DNA from: Bacteroidales bacterium
Lineage (GTDB): Bacteria; Bacteroidota; Bacteroidia; Bacteroidales; UBA12077
DNA: 64,000 nucleotides
NCBI GenBank assembly: GCA_013138975.1
Contig: WTBR01000104.1
Coordinates: forward strand, 1-64,000
Direction of reading: 5' to 3'
This document shows positions 55,385 to 63,595 of this stretch, one piece after another (position 1 is the first letter of the stretch; each line of letters opens with the position of its first letter). The notes beneath the pieces were generated by a model. That model was given only the letters and a program-made list of their open reading frames with translations, ran no database searches and was not told the DNA's origin. The position numbers and the translations under genes are program-made.

Positions 55385-55466
55385 GCGGATGTGGCGTAAT
55401 TGGTAGCCGCGCTAGACTTAGGATCTAGTGTCGAAAGACGTGGGGGTTCGAGTCCCTTCATCCGTA
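55385..55466 (+). tRNA. tRNA-Leu, anticodon UAG
   Basis: Full cloverleaf of 82 nt. Acceptor GCGGATG pairs with CATCCGT (G-U at the first pair), anticodon stem CTAGA/TCTAG with loop CTTAGGA giving anticodon TAG, a long variable arm (TGTCGAAAGACG region) as required for a class II tRNA, and the T-arm GGGGGTTCGAGTCCC. The discriminator is A (55466); the CCA end is not encoded. Confidence 0.93.
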
Positions 55467-55473
55467 CTAAAAA

Positions 55474-55520
55474 AAAAACCGCTTGAACTACCGAACAACA
55501 TCGATGGTTTGGCGGTTTTT
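55474..55520 (+). terminator. Terminator after tRNA-Leu
   Basis: AAAAACCGC (55474-55482) pairs with GCGGTTTTT (55512-55520) in 9 bases, ending in a T run; the hairpin lies just before tig. Confidence 0.65.
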
Positions 55521-55550
55521 AAAATTTATGTAATATCAAACACTTAAGTG

Positions 55551-56933
55551 ATGAACATAGTTAAAGAGAACAACAGTGATTTAACAGCGATACTAAAAAT
55601 TAACATTACTAAAGAAGATTATTCTGAAAAAGTAGATAATGTTATAAACGATCATCGTAAAAAAGCTCGTATTGATGGTTTTCGTCCCGGCAAAGTGCCA
55701 ATTGGGTTAATCAAGAAGATGTACGGCAAAGGAATTCTTTTAGAGGAAGTAAATAAACTTATTTCTGAATCTCTTACTAATTATATCCGTGACGAAAAAT
55801 TAAATCTATTAGGTGAACCATTACCAAATGAAGATCAAATAGTAGCTGATTTCGACAATGAAACTGAATTTGAATTTAAATTTGATGTTGCATTAGCTCC
55901 TGAAGTTGAAATCAAACTATCGAAAAAAGATAAAATTCCATATTACGATATCAAAGTTGATGAGAAGTTATTAGAATCTCATACTGATAATTACGCTCGT
56001 AAATTTGGTCAATTCCTTGATGTTGAAGAAACTACTGATAACGAATTATTAACTGGTAACTTTATTCAGTTAGACGATAAAGGAGCTATTCTTGAAAACG
56101 GCATTAAATCTGATGACGTAAAAATCACTATCGAGTACATTAAAGATGCTGATATAAAAGCAACATTTGCTGGTAAAAAAATTGGCGATAATATCACTTT
56201 TGATGTTCGTAAAGCTTACCCAAGTGATTCTGAGATTGCTTCAATGTTAAAAATCGATAAAGAAATTGCTAAAGTAGTAAATGGTGATTTCCAATTTAAT
56301 ATTAAAGTAGTTCAGCGATTTGACAAAGCAGAGATAAATCAAGAATTATTTGACAAAGCATTTGGTGAAGGTGTTATAAAGTCTGATGAAGAGTTTAAAG
56401 CAAAAATAACAGAAGAAATTAAATCAAATTTTGTTCGTGAAACAGATTATAGATTTATGATTGATGCAAAACAAAAATTTGTTGAAAAAATAAATCCTGA
56501 ATTGCCTACTGAATTTCTTCAACGATGGTTAACTGTTGTAAACGAAGGAAAATTCACTGCAGAACAAATCAAAGAAGAATATCCAAAATTCGAAGATGAT
56601 TTAAAATGGCAGTTAATAAAAGATCAAATCATTAGAGATAATGAAATTAAAGTTGAAGAAGCTGATATTCTTGAAGCAGCAATGGAAGTTACTGCAGCAC
56701 AATTTGCTCAATATGGTTTAGGAAATCTTCCTAAAGAACAATTAGAACAATATGCACAAGAGATTCTTAAGAAGGATGATGAGAAAAGAAAACTTTACGA
56801 AAAGAAATTTGAGGATAAAGTTGTTGATTTTATTAAGGAATCTGTAAAATTAGATACAAAAGAAGTTACAGTAGAAGAATTTAAGAAACTTTGGGAAGAG
56901 GAACAAAAAAAAGTTGAAAAGAAAAGTAAGTAA
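55551..56933 (+). CDS. tig: Trigger factor (ribosome-bound chaperone)
   Basis: 460 residues. The N-terminal ribosome-binding domain carries the signature FRPGKVPIGLIKKMYG (near residue 42), the usual G-F-R-x-G-K-x-P motif; the middle part is a PPIase-like domain, weakly conserved in Bacteroidota, and the C-terminal chaperone arm is helical and Lys/Glu-rich. The chaperone folds nascent chains. GTG 55548 opens the frame, but ATG 55551 is the natural start. clpP and clpX follow, each after a separate intrinsic terminator. Confidence 0.95.
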   Translation: MNIVKENNSDLTAILKINITKEDYSEKVDNVINDHRKKARIDGFRPGKVPIGLIKKMYGKGILLEEVNKLISESLTNYIRDEKLNLLGEPLPNEDQIVADFDNETEFEFKFDVALAPEVEIKLSKKDKIPYYDIKVDEKLLESHTDNYARKFGQFLDVEETTDNELLTGNFIQLDDKGAILENGIKSDDVKITIEYIKDADIKATFAGKKIGDNITFDVRKAYPSDSEIASMLKIDKEIAKVVNGDFQFNIKVVQRFDKAEINQELFDKAFGEGVIKSDEEFKAKITEEIKSNFVRETDYRFMIDAKQKFVEKINPELPTEFLQRWLTVVNEGKFTAEQIKEEYPKFEDDLKWQLIKDQIIRDNEIKVEEADILEAAMEVTAAQFAQYGLGNLPKEQLEQYAQEILKKDDEKRKLYEKKFEDKVVDFIKESVKLDTKEVTVEEFKKLWEEEQKKVEKKSK

Positions 56934-56961
56934 TCCAATTATACTTTAAACAAAAAAAACT

Positions 56962-56992
56962 AAGTCGTGTTATAAGTAATACGACTTTTTTA
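56962..56992 (+). terminator. Terminator after tig
   Basis: AAGTCGTGTTA (56962-56972), loop TAAG, TAATACGACTT (56977-56987) and T run; 11-bp stem with one G-U. Confidence 0.75.
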
Positions 56993-57064
56993 TTTTACAA
57001 TGAATATAAACTCATTCAAATTTTAACTAACTTTATCTGCTATTAATTAAAATCTAATAAAATT

Positions 57065-57748
57065 ATGATTCCACAAGACGAATTTAAAAAATATGCAACC
57101 AAACATCTTGGTATAAGCAGTATATCGTTGGAAAAGTATGCTTCAATTTCTAGTAATTACATATCACCAACAATTATAGAAGAGCGTCAATTAAATGTAG
57201 CTCAAATGGATGTATTCTCACGTCTTATGATGGATAGAATACTGTTTTTAGGTGTTCCAATTGACGATAATGTTGCTAATATAATTCAAGCTCAATTACT
57301 TTTTCTTGAATCAACTGATCCTTCAAAAGATATTCAGATATATATGAATACACCGGGAGGCAGCGTACATGCTGGATTAGGCATTTATGATACTATGCAG
57401 TATATAAAACCTGATATTGCAACTATTTGTACTGGTATGGCTGCATCAATGGGAGCCGTTTTATTAACTGCAGGAACTGCTGGTAAAAGAACTGCATTAA
57501 CTCATTCAAGAGTTATGATTCATCAGCCAATGGGTGGAGCTCAAGGACAAGCATCTGATATTGAAATTACTGCTCGTGAAATTCAAAAGTTAAAGAAAGA
57601 ATTGTACGACATTCTAGCTCAACATTCAGGAAACTCATATAAGAAAATTGAAAAAGATTCTGATCGTGATCATTGGATGACTGCTCAAGAAGCCAAAGAC
57701 TACGGTATGATTGACGAAGTACTATTACGAAACGACAATAAAAAATAA
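57065..57748 (+). CDS. clpP: ATP-dependent Clp protease proteolytic subunit
   Basis: 227 residues, self-compartmentalising serine protease. Catalytic Ser in GMAASMGAVLL, catalytic His in MIHQPMGG, and Asp further on (DRDHWMTAQEA region); YMNTPGGSVHAG is the handle before the active site. It is somewhat longer at the N-terminus than the E. coli form. Works with ClpX, the next gene. Confidence 0.97.
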   Translation: MIPQDEFKKYATKHLGISSISLEKYASISSNYISPTIIEERQLNVAQMDVFSRLMMDRILFLGVPIDDNVANIIQAQLLFLESTDPSKDIQIYMNTPGGSVHAGLGIYDTMQYIKPDIATICTGMAASMGAVLLTAGTAGKRTALTHSRVMIHQPMGGAQGQASDIEITAREIQKLKKELYDILAQHSGNSYKKIEKDSDRDHWMTAQEAKDYGMIDEVLLRNDNKK

Positions 57749-57769
57749 GATTTACATAACATAAATTTA

Positions 57770-57798
57770 AACCGTATTAATTATAATACGGTTTTTTT
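57770..57798 (+). terminator. Terminator between clpP and clpX
   Basis: AACCGTATTA (57770-57779), loop ATTA, TAATACGGTT (57784-57793) and T run; perfect 10-bp stem. It implies that clpX relies mainly on its own promoter. Confidence 0.8.
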
Positions 57799-57814
57799 AT
57801 TCTAATTAATGCCG

Positions 57815-57822
57815 TAAATTTG
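57815..57822 (+). promoter_or_regulatory. Putative -7 box for clpX
   Basis: TAAATTTG, 29 bases upstream of the clpX ATG and just after the clpP terminator. Confidence 0.5.
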
Positions 57823-57850
57823 TCTCGAAATTAATTATTAAATAGTTTAT

Positions 57851-59071
57851 ATGGATAAGTGTTCGTTTTGTGGGAGAGAGAAGAAAGATACTAATCTTTT
57901 AATTGCCGGAATGTCTGGTCATATTTGTGATCGTTGTATTGAACAAGCTCACGGCATTGTTACTGAAGAGCTTCAGAAAAAAGGCGATTTTGATGTTAAT
58001 GAGATTGAATTACTTAAACCTGTTGAAATAAAAGATTTTCTTGATCAATATGTAATAGGTCAAGAAGATGCTAAAAGATATCTTTCTGTTGCTGTTTACA
58101 ATCATTATAAAAGGTTAAAGCAAACCAGTAAAAAAGATGACGATGATATTGAAATTGAAAAATCAAATATTGTTTTAGTTGGTGAAACAGGTACAGGTAA
58201 AACCCTTTTAGCAAGAACTATTGCAAAAATGCTCCATGTTCCTTTTACAATTGTAGATGCAACCGTATTAACAGAAGCGGGTTATGTTGGTGAAGATATT
58301 GAAAGTATTTTAACAAGATTATTACAAGTTGCTGATTATAATGTTGAAGCTGCTGAAAAAGGGATCGTTTTTATAGATGAGATTGATAAAATTGCACGTA
58401 AGGGAGATAATCCTTCAATTACACGTGATGTATCCGGTGAAGGTGTTCAGCAAGGATTATTAAAATTACTTGAGGGATCAATTATAAACGTTCCGCCACA
58501 AGGTGGTCGTAAACATCCTGACCAGAAGATGATTCCAGTAAATACCAAAAACATACTATTTATTTGTGGTGGTGCTTTTGACGGAATTCAACGAAAAATT
58601 GGTCAACGACTAAATACTCAAGTTGTTGGATATTCAGCAAGCAAAGAAAAAGATCAAATTGATGCTGATAATCTGTTGCAATATATTGCACCACAGGATT
58701 TAAAATCTTTTGGATTAATTCCTGAAATTATTGGTCGATTACCTGTTCTTACTTACTTAAATCCACTTAAAAAAGAAGCTTTACAAAGGATTCTTACAGA
58801 ACCTAAAAATGCTATTATTAAGCAATATGAAAAGCTTTTTAAGATGGACGGCGTAAAACTAAGTTTTGAGAAGAAAGTTTTTGATTACATTGTAGACAAA
58901 GCTCTCGAATTTAAACTTGGAGCAAGAGGTTTACGTTCTATTTGTGAAGCTATAATGATTGATGTTATGTTTGATATGCCTTCGCAAGATAAAAAAGAAA
59001 TAAAAATTACCTTGGCGTTAGCAAAAGAAAAAATTGAAAAAATTAATGTTCAACGTTTAAAAGCAGCTTAA
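57851..59071 (+). CDS. clpX: ATP-dependent Clp unfoldase ClpX
   Basis: 406 residues, AAA+ unfoldase feeding ClpP. N-terminal zinc-binding domain (CSFCGREKK at 4-7 and CDRC near 27-30), Walker A GETGTGKT, Walker B VFIDEIDKIA, pore loop GYVGED, the RKH-type loop and ClpP-binding IGF-like IGQRLNT region. Followed by an intrinsic terminator and then the REP/RAYT island. Confidence 0.97.
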   Translation: MDKCSFCGREKKDTNLLIAGMSGHICDRCIEQAHGIVTEELQKKGDFDVNEIELLKPVEIKDFLDQYVIGQEDAKRYLSVAVYNHYKRLKQTSKKDDDDIEIEKSNIVLVGETGTGKTLLARTIAKMLHVPFTIVDATVLTEAGYVGEDIESILTRLLQVADYNVEAAEKGIVFIDEIDKIARKGDNPSITRDVSGEGVQQGLLKLLEGSIINVPPQGGRKHPDQKMIPVNTKNILFICGGAFDGIQRKIGQRLNTQVVGYSASKEKDQIDADNLLQYIAPQDLKSFGLIPEIIGRLPVLTYLNPLKKEALQRILTEPKNAIIKQYEKLFKMDGVKLSFEKKVFDYIVDKALEFKLGARGLRSICEAIMIDVMFDMPSQDKKEIKITLALAKEKIEKINVQRLKAA

Positions 59072-59111
59072 TTATTAATTTAATATAAATCCGCCTCGCG
59101 GTTTACACTAA

Positions 59112-59141
59112 AACAGCTACACTATTTGTGGCTGTTTTTTT
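59112..59141 (+). terminator. Terminator of clpX
   Basis: AACAGCTAC (59112-59120) pairs with GTGGCTGTT (59128-59136), one G-U, followed by T residues. Confidence 0.75.
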
Positions 59142-59152
59142 ATGTCCAGTTT

Positions 59153-59349
59153 TCGTCTAGCCGCTGGAGCGGCTTGACGGATAGAGATAATCCAGTTAAA
59201 ATATCATTTTAATATCTTCCTCTTTCAGATTTTTTTTAAGAATACTCGTAAAATTTGACAATTCTATAGCTAGTTCCATATTTACTATATTCCCGTTTCG
59301 CATCCCCGCAATATCCTTATATGATGAAAATTCCAATCTTGAAAGTAAT
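59153..59349 (-). repeat. Array unit A: RAYT C-terminal fragment plus REP1
   Basis: 197 bp instead of 207: a 15-bp in-frame deletion (the residues corresponding to LNLDL) and a 5-bp insertion after the stop codon. The REP at 59153-59180 has lost its first base pair. The most diverged unit, at the end farthest from the RAYT gene. Confidence 0.85.
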
Positions 59350-59556
59350 CCGTCTAGCCGCTCTAGCGGCTTGACGGATGAGGATAATTAAAATATCTTT
59401 TTAATATCTTCTTCTTTCAGATTTTTCTTGAGAATATTAGTGAAATTGGACAAATCTAAATTTAACAATTCTATAGCCAACTCCATATTTACTACATTCC
59501 CGTTTCGTATCCCTGCAAAATCCTTATATGATGAAAATCCCAATATTGAATGTAAT
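59350..59556 (-). repeat. Array unit B: RAYT C-terminal fragment plus REP2
   Basis: 207 bp. The fragment reads without interruption (GIRNGNVVNMELAIELLN, ending KEEDIKKIF and TAA), very like the RAYT end. REP2 has the loop TCTA instead of TGGA. Confidence 0.85.
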
Positions 59557-59763
59557 CCGTCTAGCCGCTGGAGCGGCTTGACGGATGGGAATAATTAAAA
59601 TATCATTTTTATATCTTCTTCTTTCAGGTTTTTCTTAAGAATACTAGTAAAGTTAGACAAATCTAGATTTAACGATTCTATAGCCAACTCCATATTTATT
59701 ATATTCTCTTTTCACATCACCGCAATATCCTTATATGATGAAAATCCCAATATTGAATGTAAT
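59557..59763 (-). repeat. Array unit C: RAYT C-terminal fragment plus REP3
   Basis: 207 bp. In frame with the RAYT ending but broken by a TGA at 59714-59712; the REP at 59557-59584 is intact. Confidence 0.85.
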
Positions 59764-59970
59764 CCATCTAGCCGCTGGAGCGGCTTGACGAATGGGGATA
59801 ATTAAAATATCATTTTTATATCTTCTTCTTTCAGGCTTTTCTTAAGAATACTAGTAAAGTTAGACAAATCTAGATTTAACGATTCTATACCCAACTCCAT
59901 ATTTATTATATTCCCGTTTCGCATCCCCGCAATATCCTTATATGATGAAAATTCCAATATTGAATGTAAT
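59764..59970 (-). repeat. Array unit D: RAYT C-terminal fragment plus REP4
   Basis: 207 bp. Uninterrupted frame (GMRNGNIINMELGIESLN, ending EEDIKMIF and TAA at 59804-59802). The REP at 59764-59791 has changes in both outer arms (CCATC and GACGA). Confidence 0.85.
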
Positions 59971-60008
59971 CCGTCTAGCCGCTGGAGCGGCTTGACGGAT
60001 GGGGATAA

Positions 60009-60614
60009 TTAAAATATCATTTTTATATCTTCTTCTTTCAGGTTTTTCTTAAGAATACTAGTAAAGTTAGACAAATCTAGATTTAACAATTCTATAGCTA
60101 AAGCCATATTAATTATATTGCTTTTTCGTATTCCTGCGAAATCTTTAAAAGATGAAAAATCCCAATCTTCTATTTTATTTACTATCTCTGAATTAATCGG
60201 GTTTTGATGAATGTAATTAAAACAAGTTAGTGAATAATCATTTTGAGACACCTCATTATATTCTCCAAAGTTATTTAATTGTTTGGCTATTGTTTTATGT
60301 GCAAACAAACTCCCTTTTCTATTTTCTTGTTTATTTATAGCCTGCGTGTAAGAACTTAAAAGTAATCCGATATTCTTCGACAATAACTGTGTTTTATTTC
60401 GATATTGTTCATCACTAGGTTTTGTGCCCTCTGCATTAACCTGAACCATTATATGAAAATGGTTTGGCATTAAACAATACGCAAGCACACCTGCAAAAGG
60501 AAGAATATGCTTTTTGAACTTTTCTAAAAAGAACGAGTAATTATAATCCCTTTTAAAAACTATTTCATTGCTCCTATTGTAAATATGGTATGTATAGTTT
60601 TCTTCGAAATGCAT
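60009..60614 (-). CDS. REP-associated tyrosine transposase (RAYT, Y1 HUH family)
   Basis: 201 residues of the IS200/IS605-like Y1 transposase fold. HUH motif in LMPNHFHIMV (His52, His54), probable catalytic Tyr89 in SSYTQAIN, and YIHQNPINSEIV, a signature of RAYTs, near 134-145. RAYTs cut single-stranded DNA at REP hairpins and are domesticated single-copy genes in most genomes. It is flanked by REPs on both sides: five downstream with copies of its own 3' end, two upstream. The start MHFEEN lies 20 bases from the first upstream REP. Confidence 0.88.
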   Translation of the reverse strand: MHFEENYTYHIYNRSNEIVFKRDYNYSFFLEKFKKHILPFAGVLAYCLMPNHFHIMVQVNAEGTKPSDEQYRNKTQLLSKNIGLLLSSYTQAINKQENRKGSLFAHKTIAKQLNNFGEYNEVSQNDYSLTCFNYIHQNPINSEIVNKIEDWDFSSFKDFAGIRKSNIINMALAIELLNLDLSNFTSILKKNLKEEDIKMIF

Positions 60615-60740
60615 TGCTCTATATTAGACTTATCCGCCTAGCCGCTCTAGCGGCTGGGCGGTTATTACGTTAATTTATCTTACTCTGATTATTGCCACTT
60701 TATCCGTTTAGCCGCTGGAGCGGCTTGACGGATTTTCTAT
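60598..60740. repeat. 143-bp direct repeat, copy 1 (RAYT 5' flank with two REPs)
   Basis: Contains the first six codons of the RAYT gene and its upstream region with REPs at 60634-60661 (CCGCCTAGCCGC, TCTA, GCGGCTGGGCGG) and 60704-60731. It recurs at 61721-61863 with 4 mismatches and no indels. In the first REP both outer arms changed together (CCGCC/GGCGG) relative to the others (CCGTC/GACGG). The rest of 60741-60894 holds a CCCGC/GCGGG hairpin, possibly the DUF2971 terminator. Confidence 0.9.
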
Positions 60741-60894
60741 CTACTAGGCGGAATAGATTATTTATCGATCCCGCTTTAAATTTTGTGCGGGTTTCCGCCT
60801 TGTTTCATTGTCCACAGTAGAACAACATTACTAAGATAAAACTTAGTCTGCAAACCACAAAATCCCGCATTGAATTTGAACACGTATTAGGAGC

Positions 60895-61668
60895 TTAAGT
60901 ACATTCAATTTCTTTTAAGCTAAAATCGTTTTCGTCAAGTTCCATTCTTTTTATCTGAATACTCTTGTCTCCATATTTAGAAACAATATCATTCAATTCG
61001 CAATCTGTTAATTCATTTTTGTTTCCAATATGAATTTCTGATATACTGTTTGGAGATATTTTGGTTATTCCTTTCACCGTATTATCTATAAACTTTATAT
61101 TTTCTTTATTAGTCCTTAACCTAATTTCTTCTTCATATATCCAATTTTTCGCTTTTGTAGAAACAAAATGCTCTAAAGCTTTCTTTGGATTAGCACAATA
61201 ATCAACTTTTGTGAACTTCTCAGGGTAGTTCACTTCTGATAAAATAAAGTCAAAAGTTTCAGCTAAACCATCTAAATTAAATCCTATGCAAAATCCCTTG
61301 TGCTTGTCCGCATAATGAGACCACATAAGTATTTCATTATATTTTTTACTGAAACAACTTATCCAAAGCTCAGATTTCAAATTAAAGAAAATATCTTTCA
61401 AAACTGAATTTTCAAAATCATATACCTTTTCAAGCTTTTCTAAAAGCTCAACAGAAGTAAGTTTTTTATCTTCTTCTGTTAGTATTAGACTTCCGCTTTC
61501 TACGAAATATTCAACACACTCCTTAGTTAAATCAAACTTTATTAGTTCTTCATAACAATCAAATGGGTCGTTAAAGTCATGAGGTGATGAAAACTTAAGA
61601 GTATTCTCGGATAAAATTCTTAATCCGTCAGCATTATTAACATACTTATATATAATTTGGTGATTCAT
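60895..61668 (-). CDS. DUF2971 family protein
   Basis: 257 residues, cytoplasmic. IYKYVNNADGLRILSENTLKFSSPHDFNDPFDC (in two blocks) at the N-terminus, LWISCFSKKYNEILMWSHYADKHKGFCIGF in the middle and IYEEEIRLR further on are DUF2971 hallmarks. The family has no established activity and turns up in mobile and defence-rich regions. Here it is bracketed by 143-bp direct repeats of the RAYT 5' flank, so it was probably brought in by, or caught in, a rearrangement of this island. Confidence 0.85.
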   Translation of the reverse strand: MNHQIIYKYVNNADGLRILSENTLKFSSPHDFNDPFDCYEELIKFDLTKECVEYFVESGSLILTEEDKKLTSVELLEKLEKVYDFENSVLKDIFFNLKSELWISCFSKKYNEILMWSHYADKHKGFCIGFNLDGLAETFDFILSEVNYPEKFTKVDYCANPKKALEHFVSTKAKNWIYEEEIRLRTNKENIKFIDNTVKGITKISPNSISEIHIGNKNELTDCELNDIVSKYGDKSIQIKRMELDENDFSLKEIECT

Positions 61669-61720
61669 AAGCTATTGCCCCTAACACATTTGTTAATCTC
61701 TCTTTAATTATATACCATTA

Positions 61721-61863
61721 TTTTCTTCGAAACGCATTGCTCTTCATTAGACTTATCCGCCTAGCCGCTCTAGCGGCTGGGCGGTTATTACGTTAATTTA
61801 TCTTACTCTGATTATTGCCACTTTATCCGTCTAGCCGCTGGAGCGGCTTGACGGATTTTCTAT
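61721..61863. repeat. 143-bp direct repeat, copy 2 with two REPs
   Basis: Offset exactly 1123 bp from copy 1. REPs at 61757-61784 and 61827-61854. The copy includes the first 6 codons of a second RAYT start (MRFEEN) whose rest is missing. A degenerate REP half follows at 61869-61889. Confidence 0.9.
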
Positions 61864-61895
61864 TAAAACCGCTTTGATCGGCTTGACGGATTGTA

Positions 61896-62381
61896 CTATC
61901 GTTTTCTATCCAAAGTTAAAATTGTAAAGGCATATTTATTTTTTTCATCGGGTTCAAAATCTCTTCGATCAACTTCAGTCCAGTCTTCTATATTAATTTC
62001 AGGAAAAAAGGTGTCTCCTTCAAATTCATGATGAATTTTTGTTAAATAAATTCGGTCAATTAAAGACATCGACTTTTTATAAATCTCTCCTCCACCAATA
62101 ATAAATCCTTCTGAATCATTTTTAGCTTCATTGATTGCATCCTCCAATGAATGAACAACAACACAACCTTCTGCAGTATAATTCTTATCTCTTGTAATAA
62201 TTACGTTCGTTCTATTTGGCAATGGTCTTCCATTTGATTCGAAAGTTTTTCTACCCATTATAATATAATGACCTGTTGTGGTCTCTTTGAAATGCCTCAT
62301 ATCTCGTGGCAACTTCCAAATCAAGTCATTATCTTTTCCTATGACATTATTCTCACTAACAGCTACAATTATCGATAACAT
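61896..62381 (-). CDS. folA: Dihydrofolate reductase
   Basis: 161 residues. It reduces dihydrofolate with NADPH. IVAVSENNVIGKDNDLIWKLPRDMRHFK holds the NADPH/folate-binding start (split in two blocks, with Asp28-type acidic residue in LPRDM), then GRKTFES, and IIGGGEIYKKS. It follows thyA by 36 bases; the pair makes and recycles the folate used for thymidylate. Confidence 0.96.
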   Translation of the reverse strand: MLSIIVAVSENNVIGKDNDLIWKLPRDMRHFKETTTGHYIIMGRKTFESNGRPLPNRTNVIITRDKNYTAEGCVVVHSLEDAINEAKNDSEGFIIGGGEIYKKSMSLIDRIYLTKIHHEFEGDTFFPEINIEDWTEVDRRDFEPDEKNKYAFTILTLDRKR

Positions 62382-62417
62382 CTTATTTAATTTTAATTAT
62401 TAATTAGTCATTTTTCA

Positions 62418-63212
62418 TCAAATAGAAATAGCTCCTTTTATATGTGGATGCGATTCGTAATTCTCTAATTTAAAATCATCAAACTCAAATGAGAAAATGT
62501 CTTTCTTATCAGGGTTTATATTAAAATTAGGCAAAGATTTTGGTTCTCGTGATAATTGTAATTTTACTTGCTCGATATGATTTAAATAAATATGTGCATC
62601 GCCCAAAGTATGAATAAATTCATATGCTTCCAGTCCTGTTGCTTGTGCCACCATTTTTAACAATATAGCATATGAGGCAATATTAAATGGTACTCCTAGA
62701 AAAATATCGGCACTACGTTGATATAGTTGACAAGAAAGCTTACCATCTGCTACATAAAACTGTACTAAAATATGACAAGGTGGTAAGGCCATATTTTTTA
62801 TGTCGCCAACATTCCACGCGCTTACAATATGACGTCGCGAATTGGGATTATTTTTTATTGAATCAATAATTTGAGAGATTTGATCAACAGATTCGCCATT
62901 TGGTGCCGGCCAGGATCGCCATTGGTATCCATAGATATTTCCTAAATCACCATGCTCATCTGCCCATTCATCCCAAATTTTAACTTTATTATCATTCAAA
63001 TATTTAATATTTGTATCTCCATTTAAAAACCAAAGCAACTCATAAATTATCGACTTTAAATGAAGCTTCTTTGTAGTAAGTAAAGGAAATCCGTCTTGCA
63101 AATTAAAGCGCATTTGATAACCAAAAGTGCTAATTGTACCTGTACCTGTACGATCTTCTTTTTTTACACCTGTTTTAATTACATGATCTAATAAATCGAG
63201 ATATTGTTTCAT
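62418..63212 (-). CDS. thyA: Thymidylate synthase
   Basis: 264 residues, the same length as E. coli ThyA. It methylates dUMP to dTMP with methylene-tetrahydrofolate. RTGTGTISTFG, the catalytic Cys in ALPPCHILVQFYV, CQLYQRSADIFLGVPFN and HIYLNHIEQ are present. The open frame runs 23 codons further to 63281, but the family length and MKQYLDLL start place the ATG at 63212. Operon with folA. Confidence 0.98.
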   Translation of the reverse strand: MKQYLDLLDHVIKTGVKKEDRTGTGTISTFGYQMRFNLQDGFPLLTTKKLHLKSIIYELLWFLNGDTNIKYLNDNKVKIWDEWADEHGDLGNIYGYQWRSWPAPNGESVDQISQIIDSIKNNPNSRRHIVSAWNVGDIKNMALPPCHILVQFYVADGKLSCQLYQRSADIFLGVPFNIASYAILLKMVAQATGLEAYEFIHTLGDAHIYLNHIEQVKLQLSREPKSLPNFNINPDKKDIFSFEFDDFKLENYESHPHIKGAISI

Positions 63213-63347
63213 AAATCTTATATTTTTCCTTATAATAATAATGTCTGTAAAAGTAAAAAAACTAATGCCGAAATTGTTCATTTCAAACTTTTTATAATCA
63301 ACATTACGGAACTATTTTAACAACTTCAATAACATAAAACCTAACTA

Positions 63348-63471
63348 GTCTTTGCAAGAAAACGCCAAATACTGCGTTACTCTCGTGTTGAAAACAGTCA
63401 CTTACAAAAGTAAGCTCCTTGGTTTCCAACACTTCGAAAGCCTTGTGTTTGACGCTTTCTTATCAAAGACT
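63348..63471. repeat. Long imperfect palindrome, MITE-like or structured element
   Basis: Arms of about 48 bases (63348-63395 and about 63422-63471) match as inverted repeats with some mismatches, beginning AGTCTTTG and ending CAAAGACT. The loop holds a small CTTAC/GTAAG hairpin. It lies between divergent thyA and the Rrf2 gene, with no obvious target-site duplication. It occupies most of the 383-base gap 63213-63595. Confidence 0.6.
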
Positions 63472-63551
63472 TGAAAAAAAGGCAGTTTTCTTGCTGACAC
63501 TAACTACATCAACATTATAAAAAAAAATGTCTGTTAATAAAAATATTTCCT

Positions 63552-63559
63552 TATTTTTG
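63552..63559 (+). promoter_or_regulatory. Putative -7 box for the Rrf2 gene
   Basis: TATTTTTG, 36 bases upstream of ATG 63596 and inside the upstream open extension of the gene. Confidence 0.45.
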
Positions 63560-63595
63560 GCATTTAATTACTTAAATTACCTAAATACAAAAAAT

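Larger units (their letters stand above)
59153..60008. repeat. Tandem array of RAYT 3' ends each with a REP hairpin
   Basis: Five REP hairpins lie at 59153-59180, 59350-59377, 59557-59584, 59764-59791 and 59971-59998; the last four start exactly 207 bp apart. Each is CCGTCTAGCCGC, a tetraloop (TGGA or TCTA), GCGGCTTGACGG. Between them lie four fragments matching the last ~55 codons of the RAYT gene at 60009-60614. On the minus strand the order is RAYT, REP, fragment, REP, repeated. The array explains the 937-base gap after clpX. Confidence 0.9.

Noticed and set aside
59153..60000. Regularly spaced palindromic 28-mers resembling a CRISPR array
   Set aside because: The spacing is 207 bp, the sequences between repeats are copies of one another and of the RAYT 3' end, and there are no cas genes. 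It is a REP/RAYT tandem array.
63213..63281. N-terminal extension of thyA by 23 codons
   Set aside because: The extra residues are hydrophobic and not part of the family; length of 264 from 63212 equals known ThyA.
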